Assembly: GCA_040757595.1 (NCBI GenBank)
Contig: JBFLWP010000006.1
Location: forward strand, 95,422-159,421
Origin: Nitrospirota bacterium
GTDB taxonomy: Bacteria > Nitrospirota > Nitrospiria > Nitrospirales > Nitrospiraceae
DNA: 64,000 bases
Direction: 5' to 3'
The translations under genes and the position numbers were made by a program. This document shows, piece after piece, positions 50,220 through 57,654 of the stretch (its first letter is position 1; the number at the start of each line of letters is the position of its first letter). Below the pieces are notes generated by a model. It had not been told where the DNA came from and made no database searches. It saw only the letters and a program-made list of their open reading frames with translations.

Positions 50220-51332
50220 ATGATTCAGCCCGACCCGATCAGCCGCGCGATGGAGGCCGCGGTGGAGGAGGGAGTCTTCCCCGGGGCGGTCCTGGCCGTC
50301 CGGCTGCGGGGCTCTCTCCTGATCCACCGGGCCTTCGGCCGGGCAGCGCTCGTTCCGAAAGAAGAGCCGGCCCGGCTCGACACCATCTACGACCTCGCCT
50401 CCCTGACCAAGCCCCTCGCGACCGCCACTGCAACGCTCTGTCTGGTCCAGAGCGGACGACTGGATCCGGACGACCAGGTCGGGCACCTGATCGAGGAGCT
50501 GAAGGAGAAACCGGTCGGAGCCGCAACCGTCCTGCATCTCCTGAGTCACTGCTCCGGGCTTCCCGCCTGGCGGCCGTTCTACGAGCGGGTCTCGGAACGG
50601 GATCACCGCGAATCGGGGTTCCTGGGCAGTTCGGCGGCCAGGGGACTGGTCCTAAGCCTCATCGGGGACGAACCCCTTGAGAGCCCGATCGGGGAGCGGG
50701 CCCGCTACAGCGATCTGGGCTTCATCCTGCTGGGGCTAATCGTCGAGCGGCTGGCCGGCTGCTCGCTGGCGCGTTTCGTGACGGAGCGGGTATACCGACC
50801 GGTCGGCGCGGAGCTGTTTTTCGTGGAGCAGGGAACCCATCCGGTGGATCCGGCGCGCATCGCGCCCACCGAGCAGGACCCCTGGCGGGGGCGCCTGATC
50901 CGCGGGGAGGTCCACGACGAGAACGCCTATGCGCTGGGCGGAGTCGCGGGACACAGCGGCCTGTTCGGGACCGCCGAGGCGGTGCTCGATATCTCCGGCT
51001 GCTGGCTGAACGGCTACCTGGAACGGGATTCCCCGCTTCAACCGGCGTTGGTCCGCCGCTTCGCCAGCCGGCAGGCCCACCCGGCCCGGTCAAGCTGGGG
51101 GCTGGGCTGGGACACGCCCTCCGCTCCCTCCTCCTCCGGCACCAAGTTCTCGCCCAGCTCCTTTGGCCACTTGGGCTATACCGGAACCTCGCTCTGGGTC
51201 GATCCGGAGCGGGAGCTGGAGGTGGTGCTGCTGACGAACCGGGTGCATCCGACCAGGCAGAACGAGGCGATCCGGGCCTTCCGCCCGAAGATTCACGACA
51301 TCATCTATCAAGAGTTGATCGCGGAAAACTGA
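50220..51332 (+). CDS. serine hydrolase, beta-lactamase class C/EstB-like
   Basis: 370 residues. SxxK is SLTK (Ser61, Lys64), followed by YSD (Tyr163) in place of YxN. GYTGTS stands near the C-terminus where class C enzymes have KTG. No signal peptide is seen, so it is probably cytoplasmic. Such proteins are esterases, D-amino-acid peptidases or amidases more often than true beta-lactamases. Placed directly after the wall/division cluster, so a peptidoglycan-related substrate is possible but unproven. Confidence 0.8.
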   Translation: MIQPDPISRAMEAAVEEGVFPGAVLAVRLRGSLLIHRAFGRAALVPKEEPARLDTIYDLASLTKPLATATATLCLVQSGRLDPDDQVGHLIEELKEKPVGAATVLHLLSHCSGLPAWRPFYERVSERDHRESGFLGSSAARGLVLSLIGDEPLESPIGERARYSDLGFILLGLIVERLAGCSLARFVTERVYRPVGAELFFVEQGTHPVDPARIAPTEQDPWRGRLIRGEVHDENAYALGGVAGHSGLFGTAEAVLDISGCWLNGYLERDSPLQPALVRRFASRQAHPARSSWGLGWDTPSAPSSSGTKFSPSSFGHLGYTGTSLWVDPERELEVVLLTNRVHPTRQNEAIRAFRPKIHDIIYQELIAEN

Positions 51333-51663
51333 TGGCAGGCGGTCTAAGGCGCGGGTCCTGTCACGGCGAGCATCCCCGCCGTCCTCGCTGCATCCATCCC
51401 CCCGTGGGGGGTACTTGGTGTCTGGTATTGCGTGGGTTGCTGTACACCCGTGATATCATCGCATGGCTCTTCACCCCTTCCGCTGCGGGCGACGGGGTCC
51501 TGCTCGCCACACCACCCGCTCAGCGCACAACCGTTCCGGGCTTAAAAAATGGGGTGACAACGGGGACCGACCGCTTGTCAGCCGGTCCCCGTTGCTCGGA
51601 TCGGGCTGTACATGCGAGAGCGGCTATGACATTCCGGCCATATGCTGTGGAGGGCGTTGACAT
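51333..51663. other. 330-nt intergenic region with one perfect hairpin
   Basis: No convincing gene. A perfect 11-bp inverted repeat AACGGGGACCG (51559-51569) / CGGTCCCCGTT (51583-51593) has a 13-nt loop and no T-run. A weak promoter-like pair TTGCGT-17-TGATAT lies at 51428-51456. GC content falls toward the right, into the lower-GC gene pair. Confidence 0.5.
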
Positions 51664-52347
51664 GTGATTAAATACGCGCAAAAATTCCATCCAAGCTCGC
51701 AGTCTGTTCAAGCGTACTATGCCGGTCGGTATACTCAGCACTTGAGTGGCGCAAATCGAGAATACACGATGCATCTGAACCCGAAGCGAATGAGTGGCTC
51801 TTGGGACGACGGCTATACCCTCGACCTCCACATCTGCAGCAGCGAGTTTGTCGGCTACAACGAGTACGGCCACCCTCAGTTTGAAAGCACTCGGACAGAA
51901 CTCGGCGAGATGCTCTACAGACTCAAGTACAAAGGCGATCAGTCTGTTATAGTGCCGATCGCACAGGCCGCATGTGACTTCGTCCGCAAGTGGAATCTGG
52001 ACATTGATGTGATCGTTCCCACTCCGCCCAGCAAAACTCGATCGGTTCAGCCGCTATTCCAGATCGCCGACGAACTCGGAAAGCTTCTGAGTCGTCCGGT
52101 GGACAAGACAAGTGTACAGAAGTCCAAAGCGACACCAGAACTCAAGAACGTCGATTATGCGAAACGTCTTGCTCTGGTTGGGGGAGCACATTCCATCCAG
52201 GGCGATGCCTTGCAAGGTCGGCGCATTCTGCTTCTTGATGATCTCTATCAGACTGGTGCTACACTCAATGCAATCGCACGTCTTCTAAAGGAAGCAGGGG
52301 GTGCCACTGCAGTCTTTGCATTGGCGCTGACTCGGGCTCGGAGTTGA
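51664..52347 (+). CDS. ComF-like phosphoribosyltransferase, lower-GC pair gene 1
   Basis: 227 residues from GTG with GGAGGG upstream. The C-terminal half is a type I phosphoribosyltransferase with the PRPP loop ILLLDDLYQTGATLNAIARL and the substrate-side strand DVIVPTPPSKTRSVQPLFQI. The N-terminal 80 residues are of unknown type and rich in His/Tyr. Codons are visibly more A/T-rich than those of all neighbouring genes, pointing to transfer. It is followed after 2 nt by a SLOG-like gene. The two may form a nucleotide-based signalling or defence pair; this is inference. Confidence 0.7.
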   Translation: MIKYAQKFHPSSQSVQAYYAGRYTQHLSGANREYTMHLNPKRMSGSWDDGYTLDLHICSSEFVGYNEYGHPQFESTRTELGEMLYRLKYKGDQSVIVPIAQAACDFVRKWNLDIDVIVPTPPSKTRSVQPLFQIADELGKLLSRPVDKTSVQKSKATPELKNVDYAKRLALVGGAHSIQGDALQGRRILLLDDLYQTGATLNAIARLLKEAGGATAVFALALTRARS

Positions 52348-52349
52348 CC

Positions 52350-52961
52350 ATGGAAGCGGTTTTCCTCGGTGGGTCGCGTCGGATCGCTCACCTAAACGAG
52401 AGCATTCGGTCAAAGCTTGATGAATTCCTTAATCGTGGCCTATGGATATTCGTCGGCGATGCGAATGGCGCCGATCGCGCGCTCCAACAGCACCTGGCGG
52501 ATCGAGGGTACGAACGAGTCGTGGTTTATGCAGTCACAGGAATGCTTCGCAACAATGTTGGGCATTGGAAGGTCTGCTCCGTGGATGCACCAAGGGGAGC
52601 CCGTGGCTTTGATCTCTATTCCGTAAAAGACGCGCAGATGGCCAACGATGCTTCTTATGGCTTCATGCTTTGGGATGGGAAAAGCCGTGGAACACTGGCT
52701 AACGTCCGCAGTCTGTTGACGCGGGGGAAACCAGTGACGGTACATCTTGGACCGGCGCACCGCCTCATCAGCCTGAGGTCGCCAGACGATCTCCGCAAGC
52801 TAGGTATAGCATCAACGGCAGACGTGGGCGGTCAGCAAGACCTCTTCTTCGGTGCTGCCGCTGCCCAAAAAGCCGCTGCATTTGACGGTCGCGGGTCTTT
52901 GCATTCCAGTCGGCCTCAGCTAAAGAAACGACGTACAGCTAACACGCGCAGCCGCAGCTGA
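52350..52961 (+). CDS. SLOG/LOG-like Rossmann protein, lower-GC pair gene 2
   Basis: 203 residues. N-terminal AVFLGGSRRIAHLNESIRSK and WIFVGDANGADRALQQHLAD give the GGSR and GDANGAD glycine motifs of SLOG-superfamily nucleotide-binding proteins (YspA/LOG/DprA-like). The C-terminal 50 residues are low-complexity and basic. SLOG proteins bind or cleave nucleotide ligands and often act in conflict systems. Two-nucleotide gap to the phosphoribosyltransferase gene implies one operon. Similar low-GC codon use to its partner. Confidence 0.65.
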   Translation: MEAVFLGGSRRIAHLNESIRSKLDEFLNRGLWIFVGDANGADRALQQHLADRGYERVVVYAVTGMLRNNVGHWKVCSVDAPRGARGFDLYSVKDAQMANDASYGFMLWDGKSRGTLANVRSLLTRGKPVTVHLGPAHRLISLRSPDDLRKLGIASTADVGGQQDLFFGAAAAQKAAAFDGRGSLHSSRPQLKKRRTANTRSRS

Positions 52962-52978
52962 GCGGCAGGCCGTTTCGC

Positions 52979-53027
52979 GTCTGGATAGTCAGTCCTTGTT
53001 TTCTTTTCGGCCAGGTAGCGGCAGCCC
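52979..53027 (-). pseudogene. 3'-end remnant of a paralogue of the 53354-53668 gene
   Basis: Read on the minus strand it gives RYLAEKKTRTDYPDA, matching the C-terminus RYLAEKETWTDYPDE of the gene at 53354. Only this short tail is present, so the locus was duplicated and then truncated, perhaps when the neighbouring genes arrived. Confidence 0.65.
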
Positions 53028-53030
53028 CTG

Positions 53031-53045
53031 ACTCAAACGTTAGGC
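53031..53045 (+). other. integron attC-like 3' half-site
   Basis: ACTCAAACGTTAGGC ends with the attC core GTTAGGC (consensus GTTRRRY) in the context typical of attC 3' ends (AACTCAAGCGTTAGGC). Imperfectly complementary segments (AGCTAAC near 52938, GCCGC/GCGGC, GGCCG/CGGCC) lie upstream. No integrase gene is in the window. Confidence 0.35.
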
Positions 53046-53100
53046 TGAAGGTGGGTCGGTTTACGATTCACAACGCGTTTCCAGACAGAGGGTTCAAGCC

Positions 53101-53319
53101 ATGAAGCTCAACTATTATCCCGACACGGATTCGCTGTACATTGACCTTTCCGAGCGGCCGAGTGTCGAGAGCCGGGAGATTTCTGAAGGTGTCGTTCTGG
53201 ATTACGATGCCGGGGACAATCTCGTGGGGATCGACATCGACAATGCGAGCCGAAAGGTCGAGTTGAAACAGCTTACGCTCAGCAAGCTGCCGCTGATTGT
53301 GCAGACTATTTCCGCCTAA
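53101..53319 (+). CDS. DUF2283 family small protein
   Basis: 72 residues. Canonical DUF2283: MKLNYYPDTDSLYIDLSERP, SREISEGVVLDYDAGDNLVG and IDIDNASRKVELKQL. These small proteins are common in mobile and toxin-antitoxin contexts, and their function is unknown. It is preceded by GTTAGGC at 53039 and its stop codon lies within GCCTAAC, the arrangement expected of a gene cassette. A GAGGG ribosome binding site precedes the ATG. Confidence 0.85.
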   Translation: MKLNYYPDTDSLYIDLSERPSVESREISEGVVLDYDAGDNLVGIDIDNASRKVELKQLTLSKLPLIVQTISA

Positions 53320-53320
53320 C
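53314..53320 (+). other. integron attC-like 5' core (GCCTAAC) over the DUF2283 stop
   Basis: GCCTAAC matches the attC R'' consensus RYYYAAC and contains the TAA stop. A small hairpin GCCCC...GGGGC follows, but no 3' GTTRRRY core is seen nearby, so any attC here is truncated. Confidence 0.3.
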
Positions 53321-53353
53321 TTGACACTGCGTGTCGCCCCTGCAATCGGGGCA

Positions 53354-53668
53354 TCACTCGTCCGGGTAGTCGGTCCAGGTTTCCTTTTCGGCCAGGTACC
53401 GCTTGCCTTTGAAGTTGGGACGGGTCCGCATCCGCCGGAACCCCAGGTCGCGCAGCTTGTCCACCACGCTCTTGACCGCCGCACCGATCGTAGGCTGCGT
53501 CTGCCCCTCGACCGTCAGGGCCTCGTACATGACCTTCGCGGCGTAGCCCTGGGCGACCCGGTTCACGAGGACGGACCGGTTGAAATAGCGGTCGCTGGGG
53601 TCGGTGCCCTCGATCTGGTGCCGCTCGATCAGCCCTTCTTTCTTCAAGGTCAGCGGAAGGGAACTCAC
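53354..53668 (-). CDS. small hypothetical protein
   Basis: 104 residues from GTG with a GGAGG ribosome binding site. Predicted mixed alpha/beta: DRYFNRSVLVNRVAQGYAAK, VKSVVDKLRDLGFRRMRTRP, NFKGKRYLAEKETWTDYPDE. I do not recognise a family. A truncated copy of its C-terminus lies 330 bp away at 52979-53027 in the same orientation. GC and codon use fit the chromosome. Confidence 0.6.
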   Translation of the reverse strand: MSSLPLTLKKEGLIERHQIEGTDPSDRYFNRSVLVNRVAQGYAAKVMYEALTVEGQTQPTIGAAVKSVVDKLRDLGFRRMRTRPNFKGKRYLAEKETWTDYPDE

Positions 53669-53770
53669 CGGTGCCTCCGTGCCAGGTCCACGAGTGTTAG
53701 TCGCCTGAAAGCGGAGGGATTATAGTCGGCCTGCCGGCCGAGTTCAACCATCGGATGGAGGGGCCCGTTG

Positions 53771-53799
53771 TTGACAAGCCGCGGGGCGCTTTCTATATT
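53771..53799 (+). promoter_or_regulatory. strong sigma70-like promoter of pgsA
   Basis: TTGACA (53771-53776), 17 bp, TATATT (53794-53799): all six -35 and five of six -10 bases match. The pgsA ATG is 53 nt downstream. Confidence 0.7.
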
Positions 53800-53851
53800 C
53801 TGTTTGCTCAGTGCGACACCCGGAGCGGGAACCGGCTTCCCGCGCAACCTC

Positions 53852-54388
53852 ATGAACATCCCCAACAGCCTGACTATCCTCCGCATCCTCCTGATCCCCG
53901 TGTTCGTCGGCTTCCTGATCTACGAGCGCTACGGCTCTGCGCTGGCGGTCCTCCTCCTTGCGGGGCTCACCGACAGTCTGGACGGGACGATCGCGCGGGT
54001 GGCGAACCAACGGACCAAGCTGGGCGCCTACCTGGATCCTCTGGCCGACAAGCTCCTGCTGACCACCGGGTTCATGACGCTCGCGGTGCTGCACCTCGTC
54101 CCCTCATGGATCGCGATCCTGGTCGTGAGCCGGGACATGATCCTGATGACGGGCACGCTGCTGGCCCGGCTCACCGAATCGCGGGTGGACATCTCCCCCA
54201 CCGTGCTGGGCAAGGGCACCACCCTCTTCCAGCTTTCCTACCTCGTTCTGGTGGTCCTGCTCACTTCCCGCCGCATGGACCTGGCCCTGATCCAGCCGGT
54301 GCTCTACCTGATGGTGGCGCTCACGGTGCTCTCCGGCTTCCATTATCTGTACCGCGGCTACATGCACGTCAGCGCCGGAGAAGCCTGA
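53852..54388 (+). CDS. pgsA: CDP-alcohol phosphatidyltransferase (PgsA-like)
   Basis: 178 residues with four to six TM helices. Catalytic CDP-OH-P motif D-G-x2-A-R-x8-G-x3-D-x3-D is seen in LDGTIARVANQRTKLGAYLDPLADK-type sequence (about residues 39-64). Most likely CDP-diacylglycerol-glycerol-3-phosphate phosphatidyltransferase of phosphatidylglycerol synthesis, starting MNIPNSLTILRI as is usual for PgsA. ATG chosen by homology, within a frame opened by a strong promoter. Confidence 0.87.
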   Translation: MNIPNSLTILRILLIPVFVGFLIYERYGSALAVLLLAGLTDSLDGTIARVANQRTKLGAYLDPLADKLLLTTGFMTLAVLHLVPSWIAILVVSRDMILMTGTLLARLTESRVDISPTVLGKGTTLFQLSYLVLVVLLTSRRMDLALIQPVLYLMVALTVLSGFHYLYRGYMHVSAGEA

Positions 54389-54406
54389 CGCGATCCGCGG
54401 GTTAAG

Positions 54407-54435
54407 TTGACAACCTCCCCCCCCTCCAGTAGACT
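54407..54435 (+). promoter_or_regulatory. sigma70-like promoter upstream of pilC
   Basis: TTGACA (54407-54412), 17 bp, TAGACT (54430-54435). It lies about 200 nt before pilC, so the transcript would carry the mirrored repeat at 54495-54610 in its leader. No sigma54-type GG-N10-GC site was recognised here. Confidence 0.6.
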
Positions 54436-54494
54436 TCGCCAGTGCTCCCGATAACGCCTAACCTCCTGGAACTACGTAGAAAATAGCTCTCAGT

Positions 54495-54610
54495 GCTCAA
54501 CCGTCAGCGGTCAGCATCGTCGGGAAACAGGTTGGACTGTTGAGATTGTTGCCGCACGGACCAGCCGCAAGGCGTCTCAGCCCTCGCCGTTCTCAGCCGG
54601 AAACTGACGG
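54495..54610. repeat. mirrored repeat (CAACCGTCAGCGGTCAG dialect) in the pilC leader
   Basis: CAACCGTCAGCGGTCAGCAT on the left and GAAACTGACGGCTGATCGCG on the right, with several inner partial pairs. Same dialect family as the cstA terminator. Confidence 0.5.
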
Positions 54611-54644
54611 CTGATCGCGGGGCGCTTACCGTTCGAGGTTGTTG

Positions 54645-55865
54645 GTGGCCACGTTTGCCTACGTCGGCAGGACCAGGCAGGGGACGGTCAAGAAGGGGGA
54701 AGTGACCGCCAGGACCCGCGACGACGCCGTCGCGCAGTTGCGCGGGCAGAACGTCGTCGTCACCAGCATCCAGGAAAAGGCGGCCAAGGCGGGCGGGCTC
54801 GCGAACCTGAGCTTCGGCGGCGGAGTAACCGACAAGGACATCGTCGTCTTCACCCGCCAGTTCGCCACGATGGTCAACTCCGGCCTGCCGCTCCTCCAGT
54901 GCCTGGAGATCCTCTCGACCCAGTCCGAGAACAAGAACTTCGGCAAGACCATCGGGGAAGTCCGCGTGGACGTGGAGAGCGGGTCCACGCTGGCCGACGC
55001 GATGAAGAAGCATCCCAAGGTCTTCGACGAGCTCTACGTGAACATGGTCCACGCCGGCGAGGTCGGCGGTCTGCTGGACACGATCCTGGGCCGCTTGGCC
55101 ATCCACATCGAGAAGGCCATGAAGCTCAAGAGCCGGATCAAGTCGGCGATGATCTATCCGGCCGCCATCCTGGGCGTGGCCGTGATCGTGATCGCCGTGC
55201 TGATGGTCTACGTGATCCCGATCTTCGCGAAGATGTTCGCGGAGATGTCCGGAGGCAAGGCGGGCCTGCCCGGCCCCACCCAGTTGGTCATCGACATGAG
55301 CAACTTCATGCAGTCCAACTTCCTCTACATGACGGTCGCGGCCGGGGCGATGGCGTACGGGATCAAGCGCTACTACCAGACTCCGAAGGGCCGGCGGGCG
55401 ATGGACAAGCTGTTCCTCAAGCTCCCGGTCGTCGGGGATCTGATCCGCAAGGCGGCGGTCGCGCAGTTCACCAGGACCCTGGGCACGCTGATCACGAGCG
55501 GGGTGCCGATCCTGGAGGGGCTGTCGATCACGGCCAAGACGGCGGGCAACAAGATCGTCGAGGAAGTGATCCTCGGAGCGCGGCAGAGCATCAGCGAGGG
55601 GAAAACAGTCGCCGATCCCCTGTCCAAGAGCGACGTCTTCCCGAAGATGGTCACCCACATGATCTCGGTGGGCGAATCGACCGGCGCGCTGGACGCGATG
55701 CTGGGCAAGATCGCCGACTTCTACGAGGAAGAAGTGGACGCGGCCGTGGCCGCCCTGACCTCGCTCCTGGAGCCGATGATGATGGTGTTCCTCGGCGTCG
55801 TGATCGGGTTCATCGTGATCGCGATGTACCTGCCGATCTTCAAGATGGCCTCGGCCGTCGGCTGA
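54645..55865 (+). CDS. pilC: type IV pilus inner-membrane platform protein PilC
   Basis: 406 residues. Two GspF/T2SSF domains: first about residues 68-195 (FTRQFATMVNSGLPLLQCLE) and second about 270-395 (FTRTLGTLITSGVPILEGLS). Three TM helices occur, at about 170-195, 225-245 and 375-400. PilC is the platform on which PilB and PilT act. GTG 54645 is chosen with GAGG 6-9 nt upstream. pilB and pilT are not adjacent; pilS and pilR follow. Confidence 0.92.
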   Translation: MATFAYVGRTRQGTVKKGEVTARTRDDAVAQLRGQNVVVTSIQEKAAKAGGLANLSFGGGVTDKDIVVFTRQFATMVNSGLPLLQCLEILSTQSENKNFGKTIGEVRVDVESGSTLADAMKKHPKVFDELYVNMVHAGEVGGLLDTILGRLAIHIEKAMKLKSRIKSAMIYPAAILGVAVIVIAVLMVYVIPIFAKMFAEMSGGKAGLPGPTQLVIDMSNFMQSNFLYMTVAAGAMAYGIKRYYQTPKGRRAMDKLFLKLPVVGDLIRKAAVAQFTRTLGTLITSGVPILEGLSITAKTAGNKIVEEVILGARQSISEGKTVADPLSKSDVFPKMVTHMISVGESTGALDAMLGKIADFYEEEVDAAVAALTSLLEPMMMVFLGVVIGFIVIAMYLPIFKMASAVG

Positions 55866-55867
55866 GA

Positions 55868-55943
55868 AACGCCATCAGGCGTGAAGGGTGAAGCGTGAAG
55901 CGTCCGAACGAGATACGCTTCACGAGATACGAGGCGCGCTGGC
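55868..55943. repeat. mirrored repeat (GCGTGAAGGGTGAAGCG dialect)
   Basis: GCGTGAAGGGTGAAGCGTGA on the left and GATACGCTTCACGAGATACG on the right. Gap between pilC and pilS. Confidence 0.6.
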
Positions 55944-55944
55944 G

Positions 55945-57654
55945 ATGGACACCTTGAGGCGCAAGCTCCACTGGCTGATGGGCCTGCGCGTCGTCGTCGT
56001 GACGCTGCTGCTCGGGCTCTCGCTCGCCTTCCAGGTGGTCAAGGGCGAGCTCGTCCTCAGTTTCTACGCCCTGATCGTCTTCACCTACGCGATCACGATC
56101 GCCTATGCGGTCACGCTCCGGTACCTCTCGGAACCGGCCGCCCTCATCCAGTTTGCGTCCTTCCAGCTCGGCATGGACCTTCTGCTGGAGACCTTCTTGG
56201 TCGCGCGGACCGGCGGGATCGAGAGTCCCTTTTCGGTGCTGTACGTGATCACGGTCACGCTGTCCGGCTTGATCTTCCGACGTCGGGGCGTGCTGGTCAC
56301 GGCCGGGGTCTCCGTGATCCTGTTCGGGCTGGTCACCAACATCCAACTCTACGGGCTGCTGGACGCCGAGGGCTGGCTGCCCCACAGCCGCCTCTCGGTC
56401 GCGGAGACCTTTCATACCTTCAGCCTCCACGGTCTGGCCCTGGTCGCCATCGGGCTGTTGAGCGGCGCGCTGGCCGAGCAGTTGCGTCGGGCGGACCAGT
56501 CGTTGATCGAGAAGGAGCAGGGGCTGAGCCAACTGCGGGCGTTCCACCAGAACATCGTGGAGAGCATCAGCAGCGGGGTGTTCACGACTGACGCGGCCGG
56601 CCGCATCACGTCCTTCAACCGTGCGGCGCAGGAGGCCACCGGCTACCTCTTGCCGGACGTGCTGGGGCGGCCCTGGTGGGAAGTCTTCAACTGGCAGCAG
56701 CGCGACCTGTTCGCGGAGGACCCGGGGGCGCTGGGCGAACCCTACCGGTTCGAGGCCGAGGGGAAGAAGGCGGACGGCAGCCATCTGGTGCTCGGCATGA
56801 CGCTCGCGCCGCTGACCGAGGGGGGCGTGCGCACCGGCCTGGTCGGGGTCTTCAAGGATCTGACCCAGATCCGCGAGCTGGAAGAGGAGATGCGACGCAA
56901 GGAGTGGCTGGCGACGCTCGGCGAGATGTCGGCCGGCATGGCGCACGAGATCCGCAACCCGCTGGCGGCGCTCGCCGGCGCGATGCAGATGCTCCGTCGC
57001 GACGTGAATCTGGACGAGACCAACGCGCGCCTGATGGACATCGCCGTTCGCGAGGCCACCCGCCTGGACTCGATCATCACCGAGTTCCTGCTCTATGCCC
57101 GGCCGCCGGCGCTGAACCTGAAGGAGTGCGACCTCAACGAGGTGCTCGCCGAGACGCTGGACTTGATCCGGCACGAGGCCGAGTCCCGGAAGGACATCGC
57201 GCTGGCGACGAAGCCCGCGCCCGGACGGCTGCTCGCGCAGGTGGATGCGGATCAGGTCAAGCAGGTGTTCTGGAACCTGGCGACGAACGCGTTCGAGGCG
57301 ATGCCCGGGGGCGGCCAGTTGGCGATCTCGACCGGCCGCCGGCGGGTGAAGACGGGCGGGCGCAGCGGCGACGTGGTCGAGGTCACGTTCCAGGACACGG
57401 GCGAGGGGATCAAGAAGGAGGCCCTGGACAAGATCTTCCTGCCGTTCTTCACGACCAAGAAGGGTGGGTCGGGGCTGGGGCTGGCGGCGGTGCATCGCAT
57501 CGTGGATCTGCACGGCGGGTGGATTCGCGTGGAAAGTCAGGTGGGCAAGGGATCGCGCTTCGTGGTCTGCCTGCCCGTGGCCGCCGAGGCCGGTCCGCGC
57601 CTCTGGCGCGAAGGCCGTGAACCATGGAGTCGGGAGCCGTGGAAAAGATCCTGA
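55945..57654 (+). CDS. pilS: sensor histidine kinase PilS-like (NtrB family)
   Basis: 569 residues. About six N-terminal TM helices (residues 15-180), a PAS domain (about 205-315), HisKA with MAHEIRNPLAAL (His334), then HATPase with NLATNAFEAMPGGG, DTGEGI and GSGLGLAAVHRI. The layout matches PilS, which phosphorylates PilR to control pilin transcription. ATG 55945 chosen over upstream repeat-encoded starts. Overlaps pilR by 31 nt. Confidence 0.88.
   Translation: MDTLRRKLHWLMGLRVVVVTLLLGLSLAFQVVKGELVLSFYALIVFTYAITIAYAVTLRYLSEPAALIQFASFQLGMDLLLETFLVARTGGIESPFSVLYVITVTLSGLIFRRRGVLVTAGVSVILFGLVTNIQLYGLLDAEGWLPHSRLSVAETFHTFSLHGLALVAIGLLSGALAEQLRRADQSLIEKEQGLSQLRAFHQNIVESISSGVFTTDAAGRITSFNRAAQEATGYLLPDVLGRPWWEVFNWQQRDLFAEDPGALGEPYRFEAEGKKADGSHLVLGMTLAPLTEGGVRTGLVGVFKDLTQIRELEEEMRRKEWLATLGEMSAGMAHEIRNPLAALAGAMQMLRRDVNLDETNARLMDIAVREATRLDSIITEFLLYARPPALNLKECDLNEVLAETLDLIRHEAESRKDIALATKPAPGRLLAQVDADQVKQVFWNLATNAFEAMPGGGQLAISTGRRRVKTGGRSGDVVEVTFQDTGEGIKKEALDKIFLPFFTTKKGGSGLGLAAVHRIVDLHGGWIRVESQVGKGSRFVVCLPVAAEAGPRLWREGREPWSREPWKRS

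Noticed and set aside
50220..51332. Classical class C beta-lactamase (resistance gene)
   Set aside because: No signal peptide, YSD instead of YxN and no KTG; better described as a generic serine hydrolase.
51463..51660. 65-codon ORF with a leaderless-like promoter (TTGCGT-17-TGATAT)
   Set aside because: The sequence is Arg/Pro/Gly-rich and reads through the perfect hairpin; composition does not look coding.
53665..53886. 73-codon minus-strand ORF opposite the pgsA promoter
   Set aside because: Reads backwards through a consensus promoter and the pgsA leader; no protein-like features.
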